Shown: positions 27,491 to 35,830, counted from the first letter of the stretch. The stretch: 64,000 nucleotides of DNA from Olivibacter domesticus (GCF_900109575.1 NZ_FOAF01000009.1:124001-188000); one strand, 5' to 3'. Made by a program: numbers and translations. The notes: generated by a model from the sequence alone, not told the origin.

Positions 27491-28387
27491 ATGGACTGGA
27501 ATTCAGCACTAAAAGATTTTATCCAATATTTACGACTTGAACGATCTTTAGCCAAAAATTCTATCGACGCCTACCTGCAAGATGTAGAAAAACTAAAACA
27601 ACACGCTTTATATAGCCATCAGAAATTGCCAGCGGAAATTTCAACACAGGATATCCGTGATTTTTTGGAGTGGATCAATACATTAGGTATGACACCCCAC
27701 TCCCAGGCGAGAGTTTTATCGGGAGTTAAAGCTTTTTATCAATATCTAATGTTGGAAGGGCTCATAAAAAATAATCCAGCGGCATTAATTGAAGCCCCAA
27801 GACTAGGACGCAAATTACCTGACACACTCAATATAACCGAAATAGATACCCTAATTGCCGCTATTGATCTTTCTACACCGGAAGGCATCAGAAATAAAGC
27901 CATGCTGGAAATACTCTATAGCTGTGGCTTACGGGTAAGTGAGCTGGTAAATTTAAAATTATCCAATCTTTTTCTAAATATTGAGTTTATTAAAGTAACA
28001 GGTAAAGGAAGTAAAGAGCGTTTGGTTCCTATTGGCCAAACAGCAATAAAACACATCGAAATCTATTTGCAACATACACGCAAAGAAGGACCAATAAAAA
28101 CAGGTATGGAAGATTTCGTGTTTTTAAACCGACGAGGTGCCCCGCTCACACGGGTGATGATCTTTTTAATAATAAAGGACCTGGCTGCCAAGATTGGATT
28201 AAAAAAGAAAATCAGTCCACATACCTTCAGACATTCCTTTGCTACCCATTTGATAGAAGGTGGCGCGGATTTAAGAGCCGTTCAGGATATGCTAGGCCAC
28301 GAAAGTATCAGTACAACAGAAATCTATACCCATCTAGATCGAGACTATCTGCGCTCAGTTATGATCGATTTTCACCCAAGAGCTTAG
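27491..28387 (+). CDS. xerD: Tyrosine recombinase XerC/XerD family
   Basis: Site-specific recombinase, probably a chromosome-dimer-resolution enzyme. The N-terminal SAM-like core-binding domain (about residues 3-90) is followed by the catalytic domain with the full residue set: Arg148 (CGLRVSEL), Lys172 (GKGSKER), His244 and Arg247 (HTFRHSF), His270 (LGHES) and nucleophile Tyr279 (EIYTH). The frame is open from a TTG at 27449, but ATG 27491 (MDWNSALKDF) gives the usual 298 aa. XerC and XerD cannot be told apart here. It faces away from tRNA-His; it looks like the core enzyme, not a phage integrase. Confidence 0.92.
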   Translation: MDWNSALKDFIQYLRLERSLAKNSIDAYLQDVEKLKQHALYSHQKLPAEISTQDIRDFLEWINTLGMTPHSQARVLSGVKAFYQYLMLEGLIKNNPAALIEAPRLGRKLPDTLNITEIDTLIAAIDLSTPEGIRNKAMLEILYSCGLRVSELVNLKLSNLFLNIEFIKVTGKGSKERLVPIGQTAIKHIEIYLQHTRKEGPIKTGMEDFVFLNRRGAPLTRVMIFLIIKDLAAKIGLKKKISPHTFRHSFATHLIEGGADLRAVQDMLGHESISTTEIYTHLDRDYLRSVMIDFHPRA

Positions 28388-28406
28388 TAATTCACACAAT
28401 TATTAC

Positions 28407-28437
28407 TTGCAATGTAGGTGCATTAATAATATCTTTG
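28407..28437 (+). promoter_or_regulatory. Promoter of the left metal-uptake unit, within an imperfect inverted repeat
   Basis: TTG (28407-28409), a 20-base spacer and TATCTTTG (28430-28437) match the Bacteroidota -33/-7 consensus. The start would be near 28444, just before ATG 28455. TATTACTTGCA (28401-28411) and TGCATTAATA, about 9 bases on, form an imperfect inverted repeat between the two elements, a plausible metalloregulator operator. Confidence 0.7.
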
Positions 28438-28454
28438 CAACAAATGGAGTGAGG

Positions 28455-28802
28455 ATGATAAGAAATCTACTTATTAAAACATGCACCTATAGGCTTTTTG
28501 CGTTCTGCCTTCTTGTAACCTTCTGTTACATACAGGGCGTACAGCTTATGCATGCTTATCATCATCAAGACTCGCTTATACAGCTCGATAAAGATTTAAC
28601 ATCGCTTGACACCAAAAAAGAGATAAATTGTAAGATTTGTGACTATTTAGTTGTTAAACAAGCACAACAGCTACCAGCACAGCTATTTACGCTGAGCGAA
28701 GTGTACAGAAGCAAGCCAGTTTTAATACAAAGACTGGATACCGCTCAACCTTTTGAAATCACTTTATCCAGTTATCTGAATAAAGGCCCACCTTTAGTAT
28801 AA
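28455..28802 (+). CDS. Small YHH/CxIC/GPP-tail membrane or periplasmic protein
   Basis: A 115-aa protein with an N-terminal hydrophobic signal or TM segment (RLFAFCLLVTFCYIQGVQL, about residues 13-31), then HAYHHQ, a CKIC pair (about residues 59-62) and the C-terminal end NKGPPLV. The same layout is seen in the protein at 35235-35585. His/Cys motifs with a terminal GPP recall small metal-associated DUF2946-like proteins; this is a resemblance, not an assignment. A TTG start at 28407 overlaps the promoter, so ATG 28455 is chosen. It is the first gene of the receptor/lipoprotein unit and probably helps metal handling. Confidence 0.65.
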   Translation: MIRNLLIKTCTYRLFAFCLLVTFCYIQGVQLMHAYHHQDSLIQLDKDLTSLDTKKEINCKICDYLVVKQAQQLPAQLFTLSEVYRSKPVLIQRLDTAQPFEITLSSYLNKGPPLV

Positions 28803-28951
28803 ATTACCCTGTTTTTAACGACGCATAGCCGCTCTGAAGCTCTTTTTCACCTAAAGAGTGATTATAGATCGTTTTGAACAATGATGCTTTTACCAGGTAA
28901 AATTCATCCTACGTTTTGATAACCTTCAAAACAGTTTAATCCATATATAAC

Positions 28952-31309
28952 ATGTTTAATAAAAAACAGCTTGGCCTGTTTGTATTGCTATTCGGTATAG
29001 CAACAGGTTTTGCCCAAAGCAATGATTGTAATTTTATGATTAGCGGACGTGTAACTGACGGAGATACTCAGCTGCCTTTATCAGGAGTATCTGTCACCAT
29101 AATGCCGGGCAATCGTTCTATCAAAACAGACGGGCATGGCTTTTATCGCTCGCAATCACTGTGCAAAGGTACATACACCCTCACTTTTAAAAGTTTAGGT
29201 TTTGAGAATAAGGTGCTGCAATTAGATCTGAAAAAAAATGAAACCCTTAATGTTTCGATGCAACATGGGAACATCGTGTTGCATGATGTAGAGGTTGTAG
29301 GCCATAAACCAGTACATCGCTCTACCGCTAGAACCACTACACTCAACAGTGAACAATTGGAAGAAAGTCGTGGAGCGGTACTGGGCGACGCGCTATCTAA
29401 AATTGCAGGTGTAAGCACACTTAAAACAGGTAATTCTATTGTTAAACCCGTAATTAATGGCATGCATAGCAACCGGGTATTAATACTAAATAACGGCATC
29501 CGTCAGGAAGGCCAGCAATGGGGAAGCGAGCATGCACCGGAGATAGATCCTTTTATTGCGAAAGAACTTACCGTAATAAAGGGTGCTGAAGGCGTGCGCT
29601 ATGGGGCAGATGCGCTCGGTGGAGTAGTGATGGTAAGTCCAGCCCCACTTCAGATTGACGGACCGCTCAGCGGCGAGGTAAATATAGTGGGGGCAAGCAA
29701 TGGACGTATAGGTACAGCGGCGGCTACGCTTAATGGGAGTATCCAAGGAATAAAAGGTTTTGGTTGGCGCGCCCAGGGCTCGATAAAAAAAGGTGGAAAC
29801 ATTAAATCTGCCGACTATTATTTGGGTAATACGGGGGTTAATGAACTGAATTTTTCGGGAGCAATCGCCTATAATACAACTTCTACAAAGTATGAACTTT
29901 ATTACAGTCACTTTAATACGGAATTAGGCATATTAGAAAGCTCCCATATAGGTACTGTAGAAGATATCCAAGCGAGAATAGCCTATGGACGGCCATTTGA
30001 AAAATATGATTTCACCTATAGCATTAAGCCGCCCAGGCAACGGGTGACACACGACTTAGCTAAGCTCAAAGCGCATAAAGATTTAGATAATGGTGCTTCT
30101 TTAGATGTTCAATATGCTTTTCAACGGAATCATAGACAGGAATTCGATTTAAGGAGAAACGCGGCGGACGACAAGAAGCCTATGATGGATCTGGTGCTAA
30201 CCACCCAATCTCTTGATGTTACCTACGATCATTTGCATGAAAATGGTTTGCGTAGCCTATTTGGCATAAATGGACTGATGCAAATAAATAATAACACGCC
30301 AGGCACTGGAACAACACCCTTGATTCCCAATTATGACAGCTATAATATTGGTGTCTTTGCTGTAGAAAGGCTTATTAAGCGTAACTATGAACTGGAAGCC
30401 GGCCTTAGGTATGACTTTAAATATTTTGATGCAGCGGGCTACCGCTATGATTATTCTCAATTTAATGAAAATGGGGGTTTGGATCTTAATTATTTCACTG
30501 GCACCAGACGCTTCCATAATATTTCAGGATCAATTGGTGCTGTGTGGCATCTTACATCACAACTAGATCTACGTAGTAACCTTGGCCTAGCTTGGCGAGC
30601 ACCTAGTGCCAATGAACTCAATAGTGATGGCTTGCACCATGGAGCAGCAATCTATGAAGTAGGAAACCCGGACATGAAGAGCGAACAAGGCTATAAATGG
30701 GTTAACTCTCTTTCTTACAACACCCCAAAGCTAACTGTTAACCTCGACATTTACGGGCAATATGTCAGCAATTATATCTATGCACAACCGAATCCAGATA
30801 GTGTTAGAAGAACTATTAGGGGCACTTTTCCGGTCTTTGTATATGAACAAACAAATGCCTCTTTCTGGGGTATAGACTTCAGTGGTTCGTATGCGCTTAC
30901 CAATCAGCTCACTTATTCGGCGAATATTGCAATTGTACGGGCAAAAGACGAGCGCAATGGAACCTATTTACCCTATATTCCGGGTGATAGAATAGACCAT
31001 AATCTACGCTGGAGCTTCACAGATAACAACGGCCATTGGAGTAAGCCTTTTTTACAGATTGGGCATCGCTTCGTGGCGAAACAAACGCGCTATCAGGAAG
31101 ATTCAGATTATACTTCTCCACCCCCTTCTTACCATCTATTTGATGCAGTGGCAGGCATTAAATACCGAATGGCTAAGCAATCGTTAGGACTAAATATATC
31201 GGTAGATAACCTGACAAATAACTTATACAAAGAATACATGAACCGATTTAGATACTATGCCCATGAGATGGGTAGAAATATAACGGTAAGGCTTTTCTAT
31301 AACTTTTAA
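28952..31309 (+). CDS. TonB-dependent receptor, probable metal importer
   Basis: Outer-membrane TonB-dependent transporter. Signal peptide (residues 1-21), carboxypeptidase-regulatory-like domain (about 28-110), plug (about 120-230, with NNGIRQEGQQWGSEHAPEID and GVRYGADALGGVV) and a 22-strand-type barrel ending NITVRLFYNF. At 785 aa it is the size of metal/siderophore receptors, not SusC. The GQQWGxEH plug motif is shared with the receptor at 32837-35140 and could provide metal-ligating His. The neighbours are a small CxIC protein and His-rich lipoproteins, which point to a transition metal; zinc (ZnuD-like) or copper are the best guesses. Confidence 0.9.
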   Translation: MFNKKQLGLFVLLFGIATGFAQSNDCNFMISGRVTDGDTQLPLSGVSVTIMPGNRSIKTDGHGFYRSQSLCKGTYTLTFKSLGFENKVLQLDLKKNETLNVSMQHGNIVLHDVEVVGHKPVHRSTARTTTLNSEQLEESRGAVLGDALSKIAGVSTLKTGNSIVKPVINGMHSNRVLILNNGIRQEGQQWGSEHAPEIDPFIAKELTVIKGAEGVRYGADALGGVVMVSPAPLQIDGPLSGEVNIVGASNGRIGTAAATLNGSIQGIKGFGWRAQGSIKKGGNIKSADYYLGNTGVNELNFSGAIAYNTTSTKYELYYSHFNTELGILESSHIGTVEDIQARIAYGRPFEKYDFTYSIKPPRQRVTHDLAKLKAHKDLDNGASLDVQYAFQRNHRQEFDLRRNAADDKKPMMDLVLTTQSLDVTYDHLHENGLRSLFGINGLMQINNNTPGTGTTPLIPNYDSYNIGVFAVERLIKRNYELEAGLRYDFKYFDAAGYRYDYSQFNENGGLDLNYFTGTRRFHNISGSIGAVWHLTSQLDLRSNLGLAWRAPSANELNSDGLHHGAAIYEVGNPDMKSEQGYKWVNSLSYNTPKLTVNLDIYGQYVSNYIYAQPNPDSVRRTIRGTFPVFVYEQTNASFWGIDFSGSYALTNQLTYSANIAIVRAKDERNGTYLPYIPGDRIDHNLRWSFTDNNGHWSKPFLQIGHRFVAKQTRYQEDSDYTSPPPSYHLFDAVAGIKYRMAKQSLGLNISVDNLTNNLYKEYMNRFRYYAHEMGRNITVRLFYNF

Positions 31310-31329
31310 CAAATTAAATAATTATTACT

Positions 31330-31977
31330 ATGAACAAATTACGTAACTATTTTTCTTTTGTGCTGATAGCAGCGAGTGCCATGGCTTTCACTGCCTGTTC
31401 CAAAGATGACCCTATTCCTGAACAAGACCAGGAAGAGGTAGGAAAAACTTTGATTTTGCTTGAAGAGGTAGATTGGCATGGTGATTTCCGAACAGGCCAT
31501 TCCCATGCTATTGACGGAGCTAAAATTGACACCATATCTTTTGATGAAAAAGGCCTTCCACCGGTGGGTTTTCACTTGCATCTAACTGAGGGAAAATCAT
31601 ATAAAATGAGCTTGATAGCTTATGATTTTGCTGGCAGGGAACTCCAACAAACATTCTTAGACCGTGCAGACATTCATCAAGTAGTTATTTTGGGAGCTCC
31701 AGACGGTATATTGGATTATACGTATGGCGATGCTGATAATGCACAGGTTGGCGTAACAGGTTATCTACATGTATTAGAAGTTGCGCCTACTTTCACCTTG
31801 CAATACCTCTTACGTCATTTAAATGAAGGGGTGAAAGCGGGATTGACAGCGGAAGACTGGAACAATAAAGATTATCAAAGTAAGTTTGCTGGAGCAACCG
31901 ATCTTGATCTGAAATTTGAAATACACCCGGTTGAAGGTGACGGTCATGTGCACGAAGAAGGCGAGCACGATCATTAA
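31330..31977 (+). CDS. His-rich surface/periplasmic lipoprotein A
   Basis: Probable metal-binding lipoprotein of an unnamed family. The signal ends with lipobox FTA-Cys23, followed by SKDD, a common Bacteroidota surface-export start. His clusters: H50, H57, H59 (DWHGDF...GHSHA), FHLHL at 82-84, and a C-terminal tail HVHEEGEHDH. The 215-aa body aligns with the next gene (GREL/GREI block, YGDA/YGDG, YLLRHLNEG/YVLRKLSDA, DWNNKDYQSKFAG/DWNHDDYASRFAG). It lies 20 bases after the receptor, so the two are one operon. A role in capturing metal for the receptor is inferred. Confidence 0.75.
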   Translation: MNKLRNYFSFVLIAASAMAFTACSKDDPIPEQDQEEVGKTLILLEEVDWHGDFRTGHSHAIDGAKIDTISFDEKGLPPVGFHLHLTEGKSYKMSLIAYDFAGRELQQTFLDRADIHQVVILGAPDGILDYTYGDADNAQVGVTGYLHVLEVAPTFTLQYLLRHLNEGVKAGLTAEDWNNKDYQSKFAGATDLDLKFEIHPVEGDGHVHEEGEHDH

Positions 31978-31999
31978 GAAAAGACTTACATAAAATAGT

Positions 32000-32028
32000 A
32001 GAACCCTGCTCTGGCCAATCAGGGTTCT
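32000..32028 (+). terminator. Hairpin between the two His-rich lipoprotein genes
   Basis: AGAACCCTG (32000-32008) pairs with CAGGGTTCT (32020-32028): a 9-bp stem with an 11-base loop. The T tail is interrupted (TCATGCCTTT), so it may be partial, allowing graded expression of the second lipoprotein gene. Confidence 0.55.
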
Positions 32029-32081
32029 TCATGCCTTTATACTTTCATTTTAATTACATTTTTAACTTTTAAATACAATTT

Positions 32082-32780
32082 ATGAAACATTTAAGAAACT
32101 ATTCTTTTGCACTTATTGCTTTTGCCCTTTTATTTAATGCTTGTAGCAAAGATGATGACAACAATATCACACCTGATGATCCAAATGCCATCGCTTCATC
32201 TCGCTTAGATTTTATAGAAGTTAATGGACACCCGCATGGGGATCATTTTCATGATCTGGCAGAGATTGAGGGTGAGAGGGAAAGTATTTCCATAACGTTT
32301 GACAATCAAGGTGTAGCCCAAAACGGCCATACACATTTAGATCCGCATAAAATTTACAGAATACAGTTACATGTTTTCAATAACGAGGGAAGAGAAATAC
32401 AGGACGACTTCCTTGCTAGCAAAGCGGTGGCCGACCTATATAAATCTTTTATCGTAGGTGGAAACTTCGTACTAAACCCTAACACCAATGGTGCAGAGAA
32501 TGGTGCGCTTTTCCAACCTAGAGAACAAACGTACGGTGATGGGAATGCGGTAAACGGAAAGTACGAGACAACCGGCATTTTGGCATACTTTACTTTAGGA
32601 GAAGCCAATGAAGGTGCCGAAGCAGACGTATCTTACGTGCTACGCAAATTGAGCGATGCTACTACAAAAGCGAAAATTGAACGTACTGACTGGAACCATG
32701 ATGACTATGCTAGCCGTTTTGCTGGTGAGGACGTATTGAAATTGACTTTCGAAATTCATGCGGAGGGGCATGACCATTAA
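32082..32780 (+). CDS. His-rich surface/periplasmic lipoprotein B
   Basis: Paralogue of the preceding gene: lipobox FNA-Cys21 and SKDDD start, then a dense His cluster NGHPHGDHFHD (H50, H52, H55, H57), NGHTHLDPHK (H83, H85, H89) and a C-terminal EGHDH. At 232 aa it is 17 longer than A. The body shows the same DWNHDDYASRFAG block and the same ending (LKLTFEIHAEGHDH against LKFEIHPVEGDG). It probably arose by tandem duplication. It is the last rightward gene of the unit, closed by a bidirectional-type hairpin before the convergent receptor. Metal identity unknown. Confidence 0.75.
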   Translation: MKHLRNYSFALIAFALLFNACSKDDDNNITPDDPNAIASSRLDFIEVNGHPHGDHFHDLAEIEGERESISITFDNQGVAQNGHTHLDPHKIYRIQLHVFNNEGREIQDDFLASKAVADLYKSFIVGGNFVLNPNTNGAENGALFQPREQTYGDGNAVNGKYETTGILAYFTLGEANEGAEADVSYVLRKLSDATTKAKIERTDWNHDDYASRFAGEDVLKLTFEIHAEGHDH

Positions 32781-32797
32781 GGAAGGTTATAAATAGT

Positions 32798-32837
32798 AAT
32801 AGCCTGATGGGCACACACCTATCAGGCTATTATTTTC
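32798..32837 (+). terminator. Terminator between convergent metal-uptake units
   Basis: AATAGCCTGAT (32798-32808) pairs perfectly with ATCAGGCTATT (32821-32831), followed by ATTTTC. It sits between the lipoprotein B stop and the convergent receptor stop at 32837 and could serve both directions. Confidence 0.82.
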
Positions 32838-35140
32838 TAACTACTATGTTTTAATATAAATGGAACATATACGCCAAAGGTGATGTTCCTTCCCGGATTG
32901 TAAATTCCGAGACTCAAATCTGTTTGGTCTAGTCTACCCGGTTTATACCGGCTCAGCGCATCGTAATACTTCTTATTCAGTAAATTATTCCCTGAAATAT
33001 ATATTTTTATAAGTTGCTTTCCGGCAAAGAAGGTAGCACCAACACTAGCGTTTAACAAGGTGTAACCTGCTGTAGGTGTTTCGAACTCTTCATCTACCCT
33101 ATTCTGCTTAAAATAATTTGCTATACCGACAGATACAAAAGGTTCTTGCACGTGCTGAATCTCCGGTTCGTATCGCAACTCATTGCGCAGTACGCCCGCA
33201 GGGATAAATGATAAAGGCCTATCGAGGCTTGTATTCTGCGCATGTGTGTAACCAAAGGTATTTTCAAAATGGATAAAATGCACGGGATGCAAAACTAGGC
33301 TGGCTTCTGCTCCATATAAATTAGCATTCACCTGACCATAATTATATACGGGTAAGTCATCAATAAATTCACCATGATGGGCAGCATATATAAAATCGTG
33401 AATATAATTATTATAAATACTGGCGCTGGCATTGATGATATCTCCATCATAAGCCAACTCAGCATCCACCTGATAACTTCTCTCTGGTTGCAGATTTGAA
33501 TTTCCAATCTCATACCTGAAGGTGCCTTCGTGTTCACCATTAGAGCCTAGCTCTGCGGGATTTGGTGCCCGAAAAGCTGAACCTATATTGGTTTTAAAAT
33601 TTAGCTTTTCTGTAAACTTATGGGTGAAGCCTAATGCACCACTTATATTGGAAAACTGATTATGAAACGCCTCAAACAATGGTTCTCCGTCTGCTATTAA
33701 GGATTTGCCTACATTTTTACGAAAATCATACCGAACACCCATATTAAAGGTGCTATGCTCCCAGTTCTTTTTGAGGTAGGCAAATGCTCCAACACCATAA
33801 GTATCATAAGCAGGAATCAAAAATTCCTCCCCTCTATTTTCACTATGTCCAATCTCCGTGCTTGCACCGAAAACCGGCTCCCAGCCATTTTTCTGTCCAA
33901 TATAATAGCGAGCATCTCCTGTGTAAGTATTTAGGTTAAAGAATAACGATGGATCGGGACCGTCTTCTAATTCCCGCCGTTGATTTTTCTGGTAACCTAA
34001 ATCGAGCTTTAAGTTACCAGAGCCAATAACAAAATTATTATTCAGTGATATTTTATAATGTCGAATATCTTGCTTTGGATACAGTAAACTGCGATTTTTT
34101 AAATCGTCCTTGCTAAATAGCCCACCATCTTCGTCTACATAGTTTCCCTGATCATCAAATGAAGGTTCGTAAAAACCTATATTATTTCTGAAGCTAGAAA
34201 AATTAAGGTGTGAGTACCCCCAGGATTTATTCAAGCCGATCATACCACTGAAGTCTGTTTCGTTGAATCCAGAATTTGGAAAATAACCGGTAGGTGTTTT
34301 AAATGAGTAGGCGTTTTTGTAGGTCCCCCGCCCTCGCCAAACGATACCATTCTGATTTCCGGTTAACATAAGGGAGCTACTCGTTAAACCATTATTGCTT
34401 GAATAATTGCTTAGAAATTCACCACTGATTTCGCCCTCTGGCACCGGAATCGGTTCTAGTAGATTTATAACACCCCCAAGCGCATCGGAACCGTATATTA
34501 AAGACGCAGCACCTTTTAATACCTCTACTCTATTCGCTTTAAACTGGTCGATCTCTATGCCGTGCTCATCACCCCATTGTTGCCCCTCTTGTTTAATACC
34601 ATTGTCGATCGTTACAACTCTGTTATAGCTTAAGCCTCTAATAACAGGCTTTGATATGGACGGCCCTGTGGACACCTGCGATATGCCTGGACTTTTAGCC
34701 AAGGCATCAATAATATTAGATGATGGCAGCAATAATTTATCTTTGTTGATAATATTTACAGATGTACTGTTCCGTTTATTGCTTCCTGATGAGATGGTTC
34801 CGGTAATCACCACTTCACGTGTTTCAATAAGGGTAGGTTTTAAAGCAAACTCCCAATCAGTATCTTTTGATAAATCGACAGTTTTAGTAACCGTTTCATA
34901 TCCTATAAATCGTATTTCTACAAGAAACTGTCCTTTAGCTGGAACACTCCTTAGTTTAAACGTGCCCGACTGGTCCGCATTAACAGATATCCTTAAATCG
35001 GGAATCGTCACCGTAGCTCCTGGCAGTGGCTTACCAGTTTGAATATCTATAACTTTTCCGGATACAACAGCAAGTTCACCGGAAAACACATTACTGACAA
35101 ACGCTAATAACACGGTCAGCACTATAATAATCTTTTGCAT
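32837..35140 (-). CDS. TonB-dependent receptor, second probable metal importer
   Basis: Outer-membrane receptor related to the one at 28952-31309. Signal peptide MQKIIIVLTVLLAFVSNVFSG, carboxypeptidase-regulatory-like domain (about residues 22-110), plug with DNGIKQEGQQWGDEHGIEID and LIYGSDALGGVINL, and a beta-barrel to the C-terminus. The frame is open from 35305, but the first 55 codons are not signal-like, so ATG 35140 is used (767 aa). A 116-aa YHHH/CxIC/GPP protein lies upstream on the same strand, mirroring the left unit. It shares the GQQWGxEH motif, so it probably transports the same or a related metal. Confidence 0.9.
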   Translation of the reverse strand: MQKIIIVLTVLLAFVSNVFSGELAVVSGKVIDIQTGKPLPGATVTIPDLRISVNADQSGTFKLRSVPAKGQFLVEIRFIGYETVTKTVDLSKDTDWEFALKPTLIETREVVITGTISSGSNKRNSTSVNIINKDKLLLPSSNIIDALAKSPGISQVSTGPSISKPVIRGLSYNRVVTIDNGIKQEGQQWGDEHGIEIDQFKANRVEVLKGAASLIYGSDALGGVINLLEPIPVPEGEISGEFLSNYSSNNGLTSSSLMLTGNQNGIVWRGRGTYKNAYSFKTPTGYFPNSGFNETDFSGMIGLNKSWGYSHLNFSSFRNNIGFYEPSFDDQGNYVDEDGGLFSKDDLKNRSLLYPKQDIRHYKISLNNNFVIGSGNLKLDLGYQKNQRRELEDGPDPSLFFNLNTYTGDARYYIGQKNGWEPVFGASTEIGHSENRGEEFLIPAYDTYGVGAFAYLKKNWEHSTFNMGVRYDFRKNVGKSLIADGEPLFEAFHNQFSNISGALGFTHKFTEKLNFKTNIGSAFRAPNPAELGSNGEHEGTFRYEIGNSNLQPERSYQVDAELAYDGDIINASASIYNNYIHDFIYAAHHGEFIDDLPVYNYGQVNANLYGAEASLVLHPVHFIHFENTFGYTHAQNTSLDRPLSFIPAGVLRNELRYEPEIQHVQEPFVSVGIANYFKQNRVDEEFETPTAGYTLLNASVGATFFAGKQLIKIYISGNNLLNKKYYDALSRYKPGRLDQTDLSLGIYNPGRNITFGVYVPFILKHSS

Positions 35141-35234
35141 GAATAAATAATTAACAGCCAAATGCTGTAAATGGATAGAGAAAATTACCTGGTCGCTTAA
35201 AAACAACCTAGGCAAATGGATTTGAAAGAAAAGA

Positions 35235-35585
35235 TTATAGTGCGAAAGGGGGCCCTCGGGATGTAATATCGAGAACGGCCATTTGGAAAAAAAAGCGTAT
35301 TTCATTAAAAAATCTAAAAACTACGCTTTCTAAAGGATTTATCTCAAAATTTATTTGAGCTAAATCATATTTCTTGTCGAAATGTATGTTACAGATCAAA
35401 CAATAAGAAGAAAGGCTTACTGTTCGTTCCGGATGTTGGTTATTGGAATAAGAAAACCCTTTTATGCGAAGGGGGGTAAAAAGGTTATGATGATGATAAA
35501 AATCTACAGGAACAACGGCCAACATAAAATACAAAAGCATCAGCTTTGCAAATGTTGAAACGACTATTCCTTTTTGATTTAACAT
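35235..35585 (-). CDS. Small YHHH/CxIC/GPP-tail membrane or periplasmic protein
   Basis: A 116-aa protein with an N-terminal hydrophobic segment (AKLMLLYFMLAVVPVDF, about residues 13-29), YHHHN (about 30-34), a CLIC pair (about 62-65) and the end SRGPPFAL. It has the same order of motifs and nearly the same length as the product of 28455-28802, although the residues between motifs differ. It precedes a GQQWGxEH TonB receptor, as the left copy does. Its ATG lies about 40 bases after a leader terminator, suggesting control by attenuation. Function unknown; metal handling inferred. Confidence 0.65.
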   Translation of the reverse strand: MLNQKGIVVSTFAKLMLLYFMLAVVPVDFYHHHNLFTPLRIKGFSYSNNQHPERTVSLSSYCLICNIHFDKKYDLAQINFEINPLESVVFRFFNEIRFFFQMAVLDITSRGPPFAL

Positions 35586-35627
35586 GCTAGAAGAATGAAG
35601 GTACTATTACAAAATTTTGTAAGTCTT

Positions 35628-35658
35628 AAAAAAGGGTCGGATACGAGTACCCGACCCT
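35628..35658 (-). terminator. Intrinsic terminator in the leader of the right metal-uptake unit
   Basis: On the minus strand AGGGTCGG pairs with CCGACCCT (35633-35640 with 35651-35658; the loop can form a further 3-bp stem), followed by a T6 run (35633-35628). No gene on this strand ends here: the nearest plus-strand gene starts at 35831. It ends a short RNA or acts as an attenuator. Confidence 0.8.
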
Positions 35659-35692
35659 ACATCTACCTATGAAAAACATGCCTTAAGCAAGG
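35628..35692 (-). ncRNA. Candidate leader RNA or sRNA of about 65 nt
   Basis: It is bounded by a consensus promoter (TTTG/TATTTTTG, 35728-35698) and an intrinsic terminator (35658-35628). The 5' part can form a hairpin with arms ATGCCTT/AAGGCAT (35678-35695, loop of 4). No reading frame of note lies within it. It ends about 40 bases before the 116-aa protein gene, so it is either a cis-attenuator of the metal-uptake genes or an independent sRNA. No known riboswitch class is recognised. Confidence 0.5.
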
Positions 35693-35697
35693 CATTA

Positions 35698-35728
35698 CAA
35701 AAATAAGGCATTATATTTACATCGCAAA
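35698..35728 (-). promoter_or_regulatory. Promoter with operator-like repeats upstream of the right metal-uptake unit
   Basis: On the minus strand TTTG (35728-35725), a 19-base spacer and TATTTTTG (35705-35698) fit the Bacteroidota consensus exactly. Two direct copies of TAATGCCTT (35713-35705 and 35698-35690) flank the -7 element, and an inverted AAGGCAT follows. This spacing suggests a repressor site, plausibly a metal sensor. Confidence 0.72.
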
Positions 35729-35830
35729 CAAAATCTTGCCTTATAATGAAAATAATTTTAATTATAGAGTGTTTTGTAATAATGATTTTTATAGTAGGTT
35801 TGCAAAATAGATTAAATTGAAGCGTTTAAA

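Noticed and set aside
27491-28387. Tyrosine recombinase as the integrase of a mobile element at tRNA-His
   Set aside because: Length, domain layout and motifs match the chromosomal XerC/D type, and no element ends or cargo are visible on either side.
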